DNA of 60,140 nucleotides from Piscibacillus halophilus. Its GTDB lineage: Bacteria > Bacillota > Bacilli > Bacillales > Alkalibacillaceae. A model generated the notes under the pieces. It made no database searches, was not told where the DNA came from, and saw only the letters and a program-made list of their open reading frames with translations. Below, one piece after another: positions 9,014 through 17,250 of the stretch (positions within the stretch are counted from its first letter, which is position 1; every line of letters starts with the position of its first letter). The stretch is from positions 1 to 60,140 of the forward strand of contig NZ_FOES01000013.1 in the NCBI RefSeq assembly GCF_900110685.1, written 5' to 3'. The position numbers were made by a program, and so were the translations under genes.

Positions 9014-9343
9014 ATGCAAAAAGCGTGGTTACAAGTCTTTATTGGTGCATTCTTTGAAGTGATTTGGGTCATTGGCTTAAAACATGCAAGCCATTACATA
9101 GAATGGGCAGGAACGATTGTTGCGATATTTATTAGTTTCTACTTACTCATTAAGGCTGGTGAAACATTGCCGGTCGGTACGTCTTATGCGGTATTTGTCG
9201 GCCTTGGAACCGCTGGTACAGTTGTTTCAGATATTGTCTTCTTCGGTGAACCATTTAGCTTTTTAAGAATTGGCTTCATTGCTTTTCTGTTAATTGGTGT
9301 CATCGGTCTAAAATTAGTAACAGAAGAACGAGGTGAAGCTTAA
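9014..9343 (+). CDS. ykkC: SMR-family transporter subunit, YkkC-like
   Basis: A four-helix small multidrug resistance protein of 109 residues, close to B. subtilis YkkC along its length. It has FEVIWVIGLKHA with the conserved membrane Glu in helix 1, LPVGTSYAVFVGLGTAGTV in helix 3, and IGVIGLKLV in helix 4. It should form an antiparallel heterodimer with the next gene product and exchange protons for cationic drugs or guanidinium-type metabolites. ATG 8 nt after AAAGGA. The stop and the next start overlap as TAATG. Confidence 0.88.
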   Translation: MQKAWLQVFIGAFFEVIWVIGLKHASHYIEWAGTIVAIFISFYLLIKAGETLPVGTSYAVFVGLGTAGTVVSDIVFFGEPFSFLRIGFIAFLLIGVIGLKLVTEERGEA

Positions 9344-9660
9344 TGTATTGGGGATCTCTGATTGTTGCAGGTTTATTTGAAATGATTGGAGTATTAATGA
9401 TTAATATTTACCATCAAAGGAAAAGCTGGGGTGCTCTTGCCTTGCTTATTTTATCCTTTTCATTAAGCTTTGCATTACTTTCTTTTTCAATGAAGGTTTT
9501 ACCAATGGGTACCGCTTATGCGGTATGGACCGGTATTGGGGCAGCCGGAAGTGCAGTCATTGGAATCATTTGGTTTAAAGAACGGGCTAATGCTATTCGC
9601 ATTTTAATGATTGCCACTATTATAACGGCAACAATTGGACTCAAACTAATTGCTTCATAA
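9343..9660 (+). CDS. ykkD: SMR-family transporter subunit, YkkD-like
   Basis: A four-helix SMR protein of 105 residues, the partner of the preceding YkkC-like protein. The conserved Glu is in LFEMIGVLMIN (helix 1), followed by LPMGTAYAVWTGIGAAGSAVIGI (helix 3) and the last helix ATIGLKLI. Its start overlaps the previous stop by one base (TAATG), so the two subunits are translationally coupled. Opposite charge bias in the loops of the two partners is the usual basis for their opposite membrane orientation. Confidence 0.88.
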   Translation: MYWGSLIVAGLFEMIGVLMINIYHQRKSWGALALLILSFSLSFALLSFSMKVLPMGTAYAVWTGIGAAGSAVIGIIWFKERANAIRILMIATIITATIGLKLIAS

Positions 9661-9669
9661 CAATAACCA

Positions 9670-9747
9670 CCCCCTAAACGGCAGGAAATTGGTCGAATAA
9701 CACGAATGTTATATTATGACGAAATTTGAAATTGCGGGTTTAGGGGG
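9670..9747 (+). repeat. 10-bp inverted repeat whose right arm contains the next gene's ribosome site
   Basis: CCCCCTAAAC (9670-9679) and GTTTAGGGGG (9738-9747) are perfect complements 58 bp apart, and the right arm holds the AGGGGGA Shine-Dalgarno of the gene at 9754. A likely promoter (TTGGTC at 9689, TATTAT at 9712, 17-nt spacer) lies between the arms. Only read-through transcripts from ykkD would carry both arms and could hide the ribosome site. Confidence 0.45.
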
Positions 9748-9753
9748 ATCTAA

Positions 9754-10818
9754 ATGGTAAATCACCAGCAACGAGAATCACTGGCAAAGCTTTATATGAT
9801 GATCATCACACTAGGCGGGTGGGCCATCATCATAGGAGCTTTTACTCAACTCCATCCCACACCTGATTCACTTTTCATATTACTCTTATTAATCTTTTTC
9901 TTAGGGATCACTGAATACTACCCTTTCCCTGTATGGAAAGGTTTTACCACCATTAACTTTCCTATTATATTTATTATTTTAATCATGTATGGGCTTTCGA
10001 TGACCATTGTTGTATACAGTATGATTGTTTTGGTAGTAAACTTGTTACACAAACGCCCAATTCGTTCAATCTTATTCAATCCCGCTCAATTGGTCATTAG
10101 TGTATTTATAACTTATATATTCGTCACTTCAATCTACTCAATTGATGAATTAGCTTTTACTTCGAATAGATTAGATGGCATCATGACATACCTCACCTTC
10201 CTAATCTTTTTTTACGTCATTAATAACCTACTCGTAGACATTGTATTATGGTTACGACCACAGCCATACACATTTGAAAATTGGAAACACAAATTAATCT
10301 CAGAATCTGCTAGTGGAGCTTTTTCTTTCTTATATGGAATCATCCTTTATGTATTAGGTAATCAAAACAGAGGTAGTGCGGACGTCTTTTCTTTCTTCTT
10401 CTTTTTCTCCCCGCTTATTGCGATGGCTTTAATTGGTTCTAGTTTTGTTCGATTAAACACTGAGAAGAATCGATTAAAAAGAATGTTTCGTCTAACTCGT
10501 AACTTGAACACTTACATGCTAAAAGATGGTTTTGCCCAATCCATGACTGAACTGAAAGACTTCATGAATTGTGACGAAGTGAGTCTTCTAATCAAAAGTG
10601 ACGATTGGAATATAGCCTTCCCTAGCAACTATTTGTCCATCTCACGTGAGATTGAACATCAACTAGAAAACATGAAGACTATGGTAAGCTATGAACAAAA
10701 ACCTGGTGAATTAAAAGGACCGCTATCTCACCTGTTCACTAAAGACATGAGATCGTTTATTTATGTCCCATTAAGAATGGATCACGAAATTGCTCGCCTT
10801 TATTTTGTAACTGATTAA
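9754..10818 (+). CDS. Membrane protein with C-terminal GAF-like region, function unknown
   Basis: A protein of 354 residues. About eight hydrophobic helices fill residues 15-235. A basic linker follows (LNTEKNRLKRMFRLTRNLNTYM), then a 100-residue soluble part resembling the first half or more of a GAF domain (MTELKDFMNCDEVSLLIKSDDWNIAFPS ... SFIYVPLRMDHEIARLYFVTD). Such membrane-sensor-plus-GAF proteins often continue into a GGDEF output domain, but this one stops and the next 230 bp are non-coding. It could be a truncated diguanylate cyclase relative or a complete sensor. AGGGGGA lies 6-7 nt before the ATG. Confidence 0.6.
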   Translation: MVNHQQRESLAKLYMMIITLGGWAIIIGAFTQLHPTPDSLFILLLLIFFLGITEYYPFPVWKGFTTINFPIIFIILIMYGLSMTIVVYSMIVLVVNLLHKRPIRSILFNPAQLVISVFITYIFVTSIYSIDELAFTSNRLDGIMTYLTFLIFFYVINNLLVDIVLWLRPQPYTFENWKHKLISESASGAFSFLYGIILYVLGNQNRGSADVFSFFFFFSPLIAMALIGSSFVRLNTEKNRLKRMFRLTRNLNTYMLKDGFAQSMTELKDFMNCDEVSLLIKSDDWNIAFPSNYLSISREIEHQLENMKTMVSYEQKPGELKGPLSHLFTKDMRSFIYVPLRMDHEIARLYFVTD

Positions 10819-10938
10819 TAGAATCATTAGTTCTAGTTCTACTTTCCCTACATTTCTTACAAATATTCTTCTAATATCGACTATTTTTCTTAAAAAAATA
10901 AATCATAAAAATAGACGTAAAACCTTCCACGACAGGGA

Positions 10939-11001
10939 TTTACAATTTCTTAACCTTATCTTTACACTTACTTTACAGACATTTGTCCCCATTCTTATTA
11001 T
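10939..11001 (+). promoter_or_regulatory. Tandem PhoP boxes and -10 of the pst operon
   Basis: Four TT(A/T)AC(A/C) hexamers (TTTACA 10939, TTAACC 10950, TTTACA 10961, TTTACA 10972) are spaced exactly 11 bp apart. This is the direct-repeat Pho box bound by PhoP~P dimers in Bacillus. A TATTAT -10 at 10996-11001 follows about 18 bp after the last box, with no sigma-A -35 needed, as expected for activated Pho promoters. Confidence 0.9.
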
Positions 11002-11049
11002 GATGAATTTGTACCAAAAAATTAGAAAATTCCTAAGGGGGACATGACA

Positions 11050-12087
11050 ATGACTAAATGGTCAAAGGTTTTCTTTCTATCGATCTTAACTCTATTATTA
11101 GTAGCACTAGCTGCTTGTGGTTCAGATGATAATTCAGATGATAGTTCAAATAACGAATCTGAAGAATCAACTGAAACTAGCGGTGAAAGCAACGAGGAAG
11201 AAACTAGTGAAAATAACGAAGAAGAAAATACAGACAGCGAAGAACTAGAAGGTAGTGTCGTCATAGACGGCTCGGGAACAGTTTATCCGCTAATGTCAAA
11301 AATGGCTGAAGAATATATGGTCAATGCTCAACCAAATGTCTCAGTCGAAGTTAGCCGTTCAGGAACAAGCGCAGGCTTTGAAAAGTTCTTAGTAGAAGAC
11401 GGAACAGACTTCAACGATGCCTCTCGTTTAATTAAAGATGAAGAAGCAGAAAAAGCTGAAGAATTAGGAATTGACGTAAAAGAATTAAAAGTAGCTCTTG
11501 ATGGGTTAACGATTGTCATTAACCCAGAAAATGATTTCGCAACTGAACTAACCGAACAACAAGTCATCGATATTTTCTTAGGTGAATATACGAAATGGTC
11601 AGATATTGACGATTCTTGGCCAGATGAAGAAATTCAGACTTACGGTCCAAATGAAAACCACGGAACTTATGAGTTTTTCTATGAGAACATATTAGAAGAA
11701 CAAGACTTAGTTGACAGCATCAACTTACAACAAGAATATTCAACACTTGTTACATTAGTAGCAGAAGATAAAAACGCAATTGGTTTCTTCGGATTTGGTT
11801 ACTATGACAACAACCAAGACCAAGTAAAAGCCGTTCATGTCGATTTCGGTGATGGCCCAGTTGAACCATCATTAGATACGATTGCTGAAGATGGAGAATA
11901 TGCAAACTTCACACGTCCAGTCTTCACATATTTAAATGTGAATCAAGCAGAAGAAAAACCTCAAGTATTAGATTACGCAATTTGGCTAATGGAAAACGTT
12001 AATGATTACGCAGGTGAGGTTGGTTTCGCACCTTTACCAAATGAAGAAACAAATCAATTAGCTGAAGAGCTTAAAGAACTTAAGTAA
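11050..12087 (+). CDS. pstS: Phosphate ABC transporter, substrate-binding lipoprotein PstS
   Basis: A lipoprotein of 345 residues. The signal sequence ends in LVALAAC, so Cys23 is the lipidated residue. A Glu/Asp/Ser/Asn linker of about 55 residues leads to the PBP-like domain (VVIDGSGTVYPL, SRSGTSAGFEKF, NENHGTYEFFYENIL). The long acidic linker fits a halophilic or alkaliphilic surface protein. It captures phosphate and delivers it to PstC/PstA. The ATG at 11050 is preferred because AAGGGGG lies 8 nt upstream; the ATG at 11044 is too close. First gene of pstS-pstC-pstA-pstB-phoU. Confidence 0.93.
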   Translation: MTKWSKVFFLSILTLLLVALAACGSDDNSDDSSNNESEESTETSGESNEEETSENNEEENTDSEELEGSVVIDGSGTVYPLMSKMAEEYMVNAQPNVSVEVSRSGTSAGFEKFLVEDGTDFNDASRLIKDEEAEKAEELGIDVKELKVALDGLTIVINPENDFATELTEQQVIDIFLGEYTKWSDIDDSWPDEEIQTYGPNENHGTYEFFYENILEEQDLVDSINLQQEYSTLVTLVAEDKNAIGFFGFGYYDNNQDQVKAVHVDFGDGPVEPSLDTIAEDGEYANFTRPVFTYLNVNQAEEKPQVLDYAIWLMENVNDYAGEVGFAPLPNEETNQLAEELKELK

Positions 12088-12090
12088 TGG

Positions 12091-12126
12091 CTAAAATGAG
12101 AGCTTCTCTGCTCTCATTTTAGTTTG
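12091..12126 (+). terminator. Hairpin between pstS and pstC
   Basis: A perfect 12-bp stem (CTAAAATGAGAG with CTCTCATTTTAG) and an 8-nt loop are followed by TTTGCTTTTT. It probably stops part of the transcripts or protects the pstS 3' end, giving more binding protein than membrane subunits. Confidence 0.8.
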
Positions 12127-12154
12127 CTTTTTCCCTGGAAGGAGGAAAGTCACC

Positions 12155-13108
12155 ATGACATCTCATAGCCAAACGAAGAAACAAAAACTCTCAGTTAGAG
12201 AGATGATTGATCATAAGAAAAATACCAAAAGTCTATCCACCATTACCGAAAAATTAGTCCCAATCATTTTATTCTTATTTGCATTAATATCGATTTTAAC
12301 AACTGTAGGAATTATTTATACGTTATTGAACGAAACAATTGAATTTTTTAAGCAAGTACCCATCATAGATTTCTTTACAGGAACGGTTCTTAAGCCGTTA
12401 AGTCAAAATCCAGAGTTCGGCATTTTGCCATTAATCAATGGAACGATTCTCTCTTCTTTGATTGCAATGTTAGTAGCTGGTCCGATTGGGATCATGGCAG
12501 CCATTTATCTTAGTGAATATGCTTCAGATCGTGTAAGACGTGTGCTTAAACCCATGTTAGAAGTTTTAGCAGGAATCCCAACCATTGTATATGGTTTCTT
12601 TGCCTTTACGTTCGTAACACCTATATTACGTTCTATTTGGCCATCAATCGACGCGACGAATATTTTAAGTCCTGGAATAGTAATGGGAGTTATGATTATC
12701 CCTATGATCGCATCATTATCTGAGGATGCAATGAGCTCAGTACCGAATTCAATGCGAGAAGGTGCATTTGCCTTAGGTGCGACAAGACTGGAGTCAACGT
12801 TTAAAGTTGTTATTCCAGCTGCCTTATCAGGTATTATTGCTTCATTTATTTTAGGAATTTCACGCGCAATCGGTGAAACAATGATTGTCACCATTGCAAG
12901 TGGTAGCTCTAAAAACTTTACCTTTGATATTACCGAATCTATGCAAACGATGACCGCTTATATTGTAGAAGTTGCCGGTGGTGAAGCACCAGCCGGATCA
13001 ACGATATATTTTAGCTTATATGCTGTTGCGATGACATTATTTGTCTTCACATTAATTATGAACTTATTAGCACGCTACGTCTCTCGCAAGTTTAGGGAGG
13101 AATACTAG
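12155..13108 (+). CDS. pstC: Phosphate ABC transporter permease PstC
   Basis: A membrane subunit of 317 residues with a long basic cytoplasmic N-terminus (about 35 residues) and six transmembrane helices. The ABC-permease EAA-type loop (MREGAFALGATRLESTFKVVIPAALSG) docks with PstB, and ISRAIGETMIV is typical of PstC/PstA. Together with PstA it forms the phosphate channel. AAGGAGGAAAG precedes the ATG. Co-transcribed with pstA two bases downstream. Confidence 0.93.
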   Translation: MTSHSQTKKQKLSVREMIDHKKNTKSLSTITEKLVPIILFLFALISILTTVGIIYTLLNETIEFFKQVPIIDFFTGTVLKPLSQNPEFGILPLINGTILSSLIAMLVAGPIGIMAAIYLSEYASDRVRRVLKPMLEVLAGIPTIVYGFFAFTFVTPILRSIWPSIDATNILSPGIVMGVMIIPMIASLSEDAMSSVPNSMREGAFALGATRLESTFKVVIPAALSGIIASFILGISRAIGETMIVTIASGSSKNFTFDITESMQTMTAYIVEVAGGEAPAGSTIYFSLYAVAMTLFVFTLIMNLLARYVSRKFREEY

Positions 13109-13109
13109 C

Positions 13110-13994
13110 ATGAATTATATTGATATCCAGCAAGTACAAAAGAAAATGAATACCCGGATTGTTAAAAATAACATCCTTAAATATATATTTTTTATCTCAA
13201 CAACCATTGGATTAGTCGTATTAGCTGCCTTACTCATACAAGTTTTCACACAAGGGCTAAGCGCAATCAATATGGATTTTATAACCGGACGTCTTTCTAC
13301 TGAAGCAAGTAGAGCAGGAATTATGGGAGCCATCTTAGGAACGTTCTGGCTTATGGTAGTCGTCATTCCAGTAACAATCGTCATTGGAATTGGGACAGCT
13401 TTATTCCTTGAGCTTTACCTAAAAGGCGGTAAAATACAGTCTCTCATTCAGACCAACATTTCGAATTTAGCAGGTGTACCATCCATCGTATACGGAATTT
13501 TAGGATTAACCATTTTTGTTCGGGCTATGGATTTCGGCAACATCGTATTAGCAGGAGGTCTAACGCTTTCCTTGCTTATTTTACCGATTGTGATTGTAGC
13601 AGCTCAAGAATCTATTCGATCAGTGCCGCAACACTTAATGGAAGCGTCTTACGGTATGGGAGCTACAAAATGGCAAACAATTCGACGGATTATCCTTCCA
13701 GCAGCACTACCTGGTATGTTAACAGGAGCCATTTTAGCTATATCGCGTGCCATTGGTGAGACAGCACCATTAACCGTAATTGGAATTCCAGCATTGCTTA
13801 TTCCGTTTCCAGGAGGCATTTTTGATAAATTCACAGCATTACCAATGCAAATTTACTATTGGACATTAGATTCATCCCTAGTAGAAGAATACGCAAACCT
13901 TGCTGCCGCAACCATTATCGTATTACTTTTACTGTTATTCTTATTAAATTCAGCTGCGATCTTTATTCGTAACAAGTTCCAGCATCGTTATTAA
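13110..13994 (+). CDS. pstA: Phosphate ABC transporter permease PstA
   Basis: A membrane subunit of 294 residues with about six transmembrane helices, the second half of the phosphate pore. The coupling loop is MEASYGMGATKWQTIRRIILPAALPG, and ISRAIGETAPLTVIG matches the PstA signature. Its ATG begins two bases after the pstC stop, with TTTAGGGAGG inside the end of pstC as ribosome site, so translation is coupled. Confidence 0.93.
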   Translation: MNYIDIQQVQKKMNTRIVKNNILKYIFFISTTIGLVVLAALLIQVFTQGLSAINMDFITGRLSTEASRAGIMGAILGTFWLMVVVIPVTIVIGIGTALFLELYLKGGKIQSLIQTNISNLAGVPSIVYGILGLTIFVRAMDFGNIVLAGGLTLSLLILPIVIVAAQESIRSVPQHLMEASYGMGATKWQTIRRIILPAALPGMLTGAILAISRAIGETAPLTVIGIPALLIPFPGGIFDKFTALPMQIYYWTLDSSLVEEYANLAAATIIVLLLLLFLLNSAAIFIRNKFQHRY

Positions 13995-14012
13995 TTTTGA
14001 GGAGTGATTTAG

Positions 14013-14822
14013 ATGAGTTTAGCAACTGTGAAAAACCCAAGCATAAAAAAAGCTCCAGATACTAAACAGAACATCGTATTTAATACTAAAAATTTAAATC
14101 TTTGGTATGGCGATACACACGCGTTAAAAGATATCAACCTAGCGATTAATGAAAAGGAAATTACAGCCATTATCGGTCCATCTGGTTGTGGTAAATCAAC
14201 CTATCTTAAAACGTTAAATCGAATGGTCGATATGGTCCCTACTGTTAAAACATCAGGAGATATTGAATACAGAAGCCAAAATATTTTAAATAAGAACTTT
14301 AAAGTGGAAGAACTACGCACTCGCGTAGGTATGGTTTTTCAAAAACCGAACCCGTTTCCAAAATCAATTTATGAAAATGTAGCTTATGGGCCTAAGATTC
14401 ATGGCATCCGTAACAAAAAAATATTAGATGAGATTGTTGAAAAGAGCTTCAAAGACGCCTTTATCTGGGATGAAGTTAAAGATCGTCTAAAAGAGAATGC
14501 CTATGGTTTATCTGGTGGACAGCAACAACGTTTATGTATCGCTCGAACATTAGCAATCGAACCAGATGTCATTTTAATGGATGAGCCAACATCTGCCTTA
14601 GACCCAATCTCGACTTTAAAAGTAGAAGAATTAGTACAACAGCTTAAAGAAGATTACAGCATTGTTATTGTGACTCATAACATGCAGCAAGCTGCTCGAA
14701 TTTCAGACAAAACTGCCTTTTTCTTAAACGGAGAAATTGTTGAATTTGCAGACACTGAAACATTATTCTCTAACCCTTCTGATCAACGTACAGAAGACTA
14801 TATTACGGGTCGTTTCGGATAA
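14013..14822 (+). CDS. pstB: Phosphate ABC transporter ATPase PstB
   Basis: An ABC ATPase of 269 residues. Walker A is GPSGCGKST, the Q-loop is [21 protein letters not shown] (typical of PstB), the signature is LSGGQQQR, Walker B is [13 protein letters not shown], and the switch is VTHN. The first 25 residues form a variable N-terminal extension. It powers phosphate import through PstC/PstA and also takes part in Pho signalling with PhoU. GAGGAG lies 8-9 nt upstream of the ATG. Confidence 0.95.
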   Translation: MSLATVKNPSIKKAPDTKQNIVFNTKNLNLWYGDTHALKDINLAINEKEITAIIGPSGCGKSTYLKTLNRMVDMVPTVKTSGDIEYRSQNILNKNFKVEELRTRVGMVFQKPNPFPKSIYENVAYGPKIHGIRNKKILDEIVEKSFKDAFIWDEVKDRLKENAYGLSGGQQQRLCIARTLAIEPDVILMDEPTSALDPISTLKVEELVQQLKEDYSIVIVTHNMQQAARISDKTAFFLNGEIVEFADTETLFSNPSDQRTEDYITGRFG

Positions 14823-14848
14823 AACTCATACGAGAGGAGCTTGCTTTT

Positions 14849-15505
14849 ATGGTAAGGGAAAATTTTGAAGAAAAATTAAGTGCATTAAAACAACAAGTGC
14901 TTAAAATGAGTGAAATGGCTAAAACATCTTTATCTAAATCCCTTTATGCGTTAGAACATCAAGACTTGCAACAAGCACAAGATGTTATTAATCAAGACGA
15001 AAAAATTAATGCTATTGAAGATGAGATTAACGACCAAGCCATTTGGTTAATAGCGAAAGAACAACCGGTTGCAAAAGATTTAAGAAGGCTTGTAATAACG
15101 TTAAAAGTAACAAATGACATAGAACGAATTGGCGATCTTGCCGTAAATATCGCCAAATCAGTCATTCGCATTGGAACAGATACTTTACCAGAAGAAAAGC
15201 AACAAATATTAATGACCGCATCTGTCGTTGAACAGATGATTGACCTTGTAATTGAAGCTTATATTGAAGAAAATATGGAAACAGCATTCGAAATTTCTCG
15301 TATTGATGATAAAGTCGATCATCAATATGGTTCATCAATTGAAACACTTCTCACGCACATGACAAAGCATCCAGACGAAATTAGTCAAATTACACAGCTT
15401 GCTTTTATCAGTCGCTATTTAGAACGTGCAGCAGACCATGTCACGAACATCGCAGAAGGCATTATTTATTTAGTGAAAGGCAAGCATGTTGATTTAAATA
15501 CCTAA
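14849..15505 (+). CDS. phoU: Phosphate signalling protein PhoU
   Basis: A cytosolic all-helical protein of 218 residues made of two three-helix PhoU repeats, each with the metal-binding E/DxxxD pattern (TNDIERIGDLAVNIAKSV near residue 90; SRYLERAADHVTNIAEGIIYLVKG near the C-terminus). It restrains the Pst transporter and the Pho sensor when phosphate is plentiful. Last gene of the pst operon. GAGAGGAGC precedes the ATG. Confidence 0.93.
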   Translation: MVRENFEEKLSALKQQVLKMSEMAKTSLSKSLYALEHQDLQQAQDVINQDEKINAIEDEINDQAIWLIAKEQPVAKDLRRLVITLKVTNDIERIGDLAVNIAKSVIRIGTDTLPEEKQQILMTASVVEQMIDLVIEAYIEENMETAFEISRIDDKVDHQYGSSIETLLTHMTKHPDEISQITQLAFISRYLERAADHVTNIAEGIIYLVKGKHVDLNT

Positions 15506-15540
15506 TCCCCCTAATTGATATATATAGGTTACCCCCTAAA

Positions 15541-15576
15541 GAAAAACTTGGCGAAATGCTGAGTTTTTCTTTTTTA
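15541..15576 (+). terminator. Terminator of the pst operon
   Basis: GAAAAACT pairs with AGTTTTTC, followed by TTTTTTAT. It is AT-rich but correctly placed 35 nt after phoU. Confidence 0.65.
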
Positions 15577-15579
15577 TAA

Positions 15580-15618
15580 CAAAAAAGCGAATGAGTTGTT
15601 TTTAAACAGCTCATCCGC
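15580..15618 (-). terminator. Terminator of the MurE-like gene
   Basis: On the minus strand a 17-bp stem (AAGCGGATGAGCTGTTT with a complementary arm, two wobbles) is followed by TTTTTT, immediately after the stop codon. Confidence 0.8.
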
Positions 15619-17073
15619 TTAACTTAAACGAGTTATCTGCCGGGCTCTGTTCATTAATGTTTCTACCGTTTCTAAATCCGTTTTCGTTCCAAGTGCAAAA
15701 TTCCCTTTATATTGTTCATGCCCTTTTCCGGTAATAATAATCCAATCACCATCATTGGCTAATTTAATAGCTCTTTCGATTGCGATTGTTCGGTCAGGTA
15801 TGACTTCCCCTTTACTAGATCCATGATGGTCGTGGAAATATTTTAATATTTGTCTCATCTCTTCTTCCGTTGATCCGTTTAAATCATCAAACGTTAATAT
15901 ATAATAATCGCTCACCTTTAGCGATTCATTCATCATCACTTCACGCTTTGTTGAATAGCGCGACCCTCGGAATCCAAATACATGAATGATGCGATTAGCA
16001 CCTGATTCTCTTACGGCGTTTAAGCAATGATAAAACCCTTTTGGTGTATGAGCATAATCGACAACAACTGTTATATTTCCTGGGAAATTGACAACTTCAA
16101 ACCTTCCTTTTACCTTTTCTACATGATTTAGTGCGTCTACAGTTTCACTTAACTCTAAATCAAATAACTCTCCTACCATTAGGCTGAACGCTGCATTAAA
16201 TCGATTATGAATTCCAGGCATTTTTAAATTTAGCAAAACATTAGTATTAATCGCCTTCAATGTCACACTCGTATCTTGTCGATGAATTTGTGCATCAGCT
16301 TTTGAGCTTGTCCCAACAGTGTAGACATGAGTGCCTTTTTCTCTTAATAAATGATAAGCTTTTTCTCCCCACTCATCATCCCTATTTACCAAAGCATAAC
16401 CATGTGGCTTTAACAAATCGAATATTTTAAACTTCGATTCAAAATACTCTGTCATACTTTTATGATAATCTAAATGCTCTGAATCTAAGTTAGTAAAAAT
16501 AGCCGCATCTAATTGAACTCCTTCTACTCGGCATTGTTTTAAGGCATGAGATGAAATTTCAATAATAATGACATCATCCACGCTCTCATAAAGGAGCTTT
16601 TGTAACATGGCTGTCCCAGGCGTCGTGTTTTGACTTGGACGTGATTCACCATTAATAAAATATTCAATCGTACCAATAATCCCAACGGAATAGTTATTTT
16701 GTTCAAAAATCGCTTTTAGCATATAACTTGTCGTTGTTTTACCATTCGTCCCCGTTACACCTATCACTTTTTTACAAGCAGATGGTTGCTTATAATATTG
16801 ACATAATATTTGACCTAACGCTTTTTTACTATTTCGAACTTGTACATACGGTACTAATAGTTCTAGATCCTTCTCTCCTACTATTACACTGGCACCATTT
16901 TGAATGGCTTCATCTATATAAACGTGTCCATCATGCTCATAGCCTCTAACAGCGACAAACATGGACCCAGGTTTAACTTCTCTAGAGTCGTCGGTAATAA
17001 AATCAACATTGATATCGTCAAGGTTACGGTGATGTATAACATCGACGTTTGTCAGTAGCTCGTTTAAATTCAT
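15619..17073 (-). CDS. MurE-like UDP-N-acetylmuramyl tripeptide synthetase paralogue
   Basis: A Mur ligase of 484 residues with three domains: UDP-binding (DDSREVKPGSMFVAVRG), ATP-binding (GVTGTNGKTTTSYM), and C-terminal amino-acid-binding (VVVDYAHTPKGF, GKGHEQYK). Cytosolic MurE adds the third residue to UDP-MurNAc-L-Ala-D-Glu. The specificity loop that reads DNPR in diaminopimelate-adding enzymes reads DDLNGS here (ILTFDDLNGSTEEE), and the preceding FGFRGSR deviates from the usual FGCGGDRD. The gene stands alone next to pst, outside any division/cell-wall cluster. It is probably a second MurE-type ligase with another substrate. ATG with TTGGAGGA 6 nt upstream. Confidence 0.8.
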   Translation of the reverse strand: MNLNELLTNVDVIHHRNLDDINVDFITDDSREVKPGSMFVAVRGYEHDGHVYIDEAIQNGASVIVGEKDLELLVPYVQVRNSKKALGQILCQYYKQPSACKKVIGVTGTNGKTTTSYMLKAIFEQNNYSVGIIGTIEYFINGESRPSQNTTPGTAMLQKLLYESVDDVIIIEISSHALKQCRVEGVQLDAAIFTNLDSEHLDYHKSMTEYFESKFKIFDLLKPHGYALVNRDDEWGEKAYHLLREKGTHVYTVGTSSKADAQIHRQDTSVTLKAINTNVLLNLKMPGIHNRFNAAFSLMVGELFDLELSETVDALNHVEKVKGRFEVVNFPGNITVVVDYAHTPKGFYHCLNAVRESGANRIIHVFGFRGSRYSTKREVMMNESLKVSDYYILTFDDLNGSTEEEMRQILKYFHDHHGSSKGEVIPDRTIAIERAIKLANDGDWIIITGKGHEQYKGNFALGTKTDLETVETLMNRARQITRLS

Positions 17074-17208
17074 TGTAGTTCCTCCAAACATCTTTGAAAC
17101 CTTGTTTTAGTTTACCCCATTATACTTGATGAATAACTAATTTTCTGTAATCCAAAAGTACATTTATTATGTTAATTTCTCCCTAAACATACCGTATTTT
17201 GTTAAGTA

Positions 17209-17245
17209 TGAAAAACGCTTCGCGAGAATGATCCCCCGAAGCGTT
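17209..17245 (-). terminator. Terminator after yhhQ
   Basis: A perfect 9-bp stem (AACGCTTCG with CGAAGCGTT) is followed on the minus strand by a T tract, just beyond the stop codon of the transporter gene. Confidence 0.8.
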
Positions 17246-17250
17246 GTTAT

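Noticed and set aside
12505-12894. 129-codon minus-strand ORF inside pstC
   Set aside because: Antisense shadow of a conserved permease gene, with no start signal and composition typical of reverse-read membrane protein codons.
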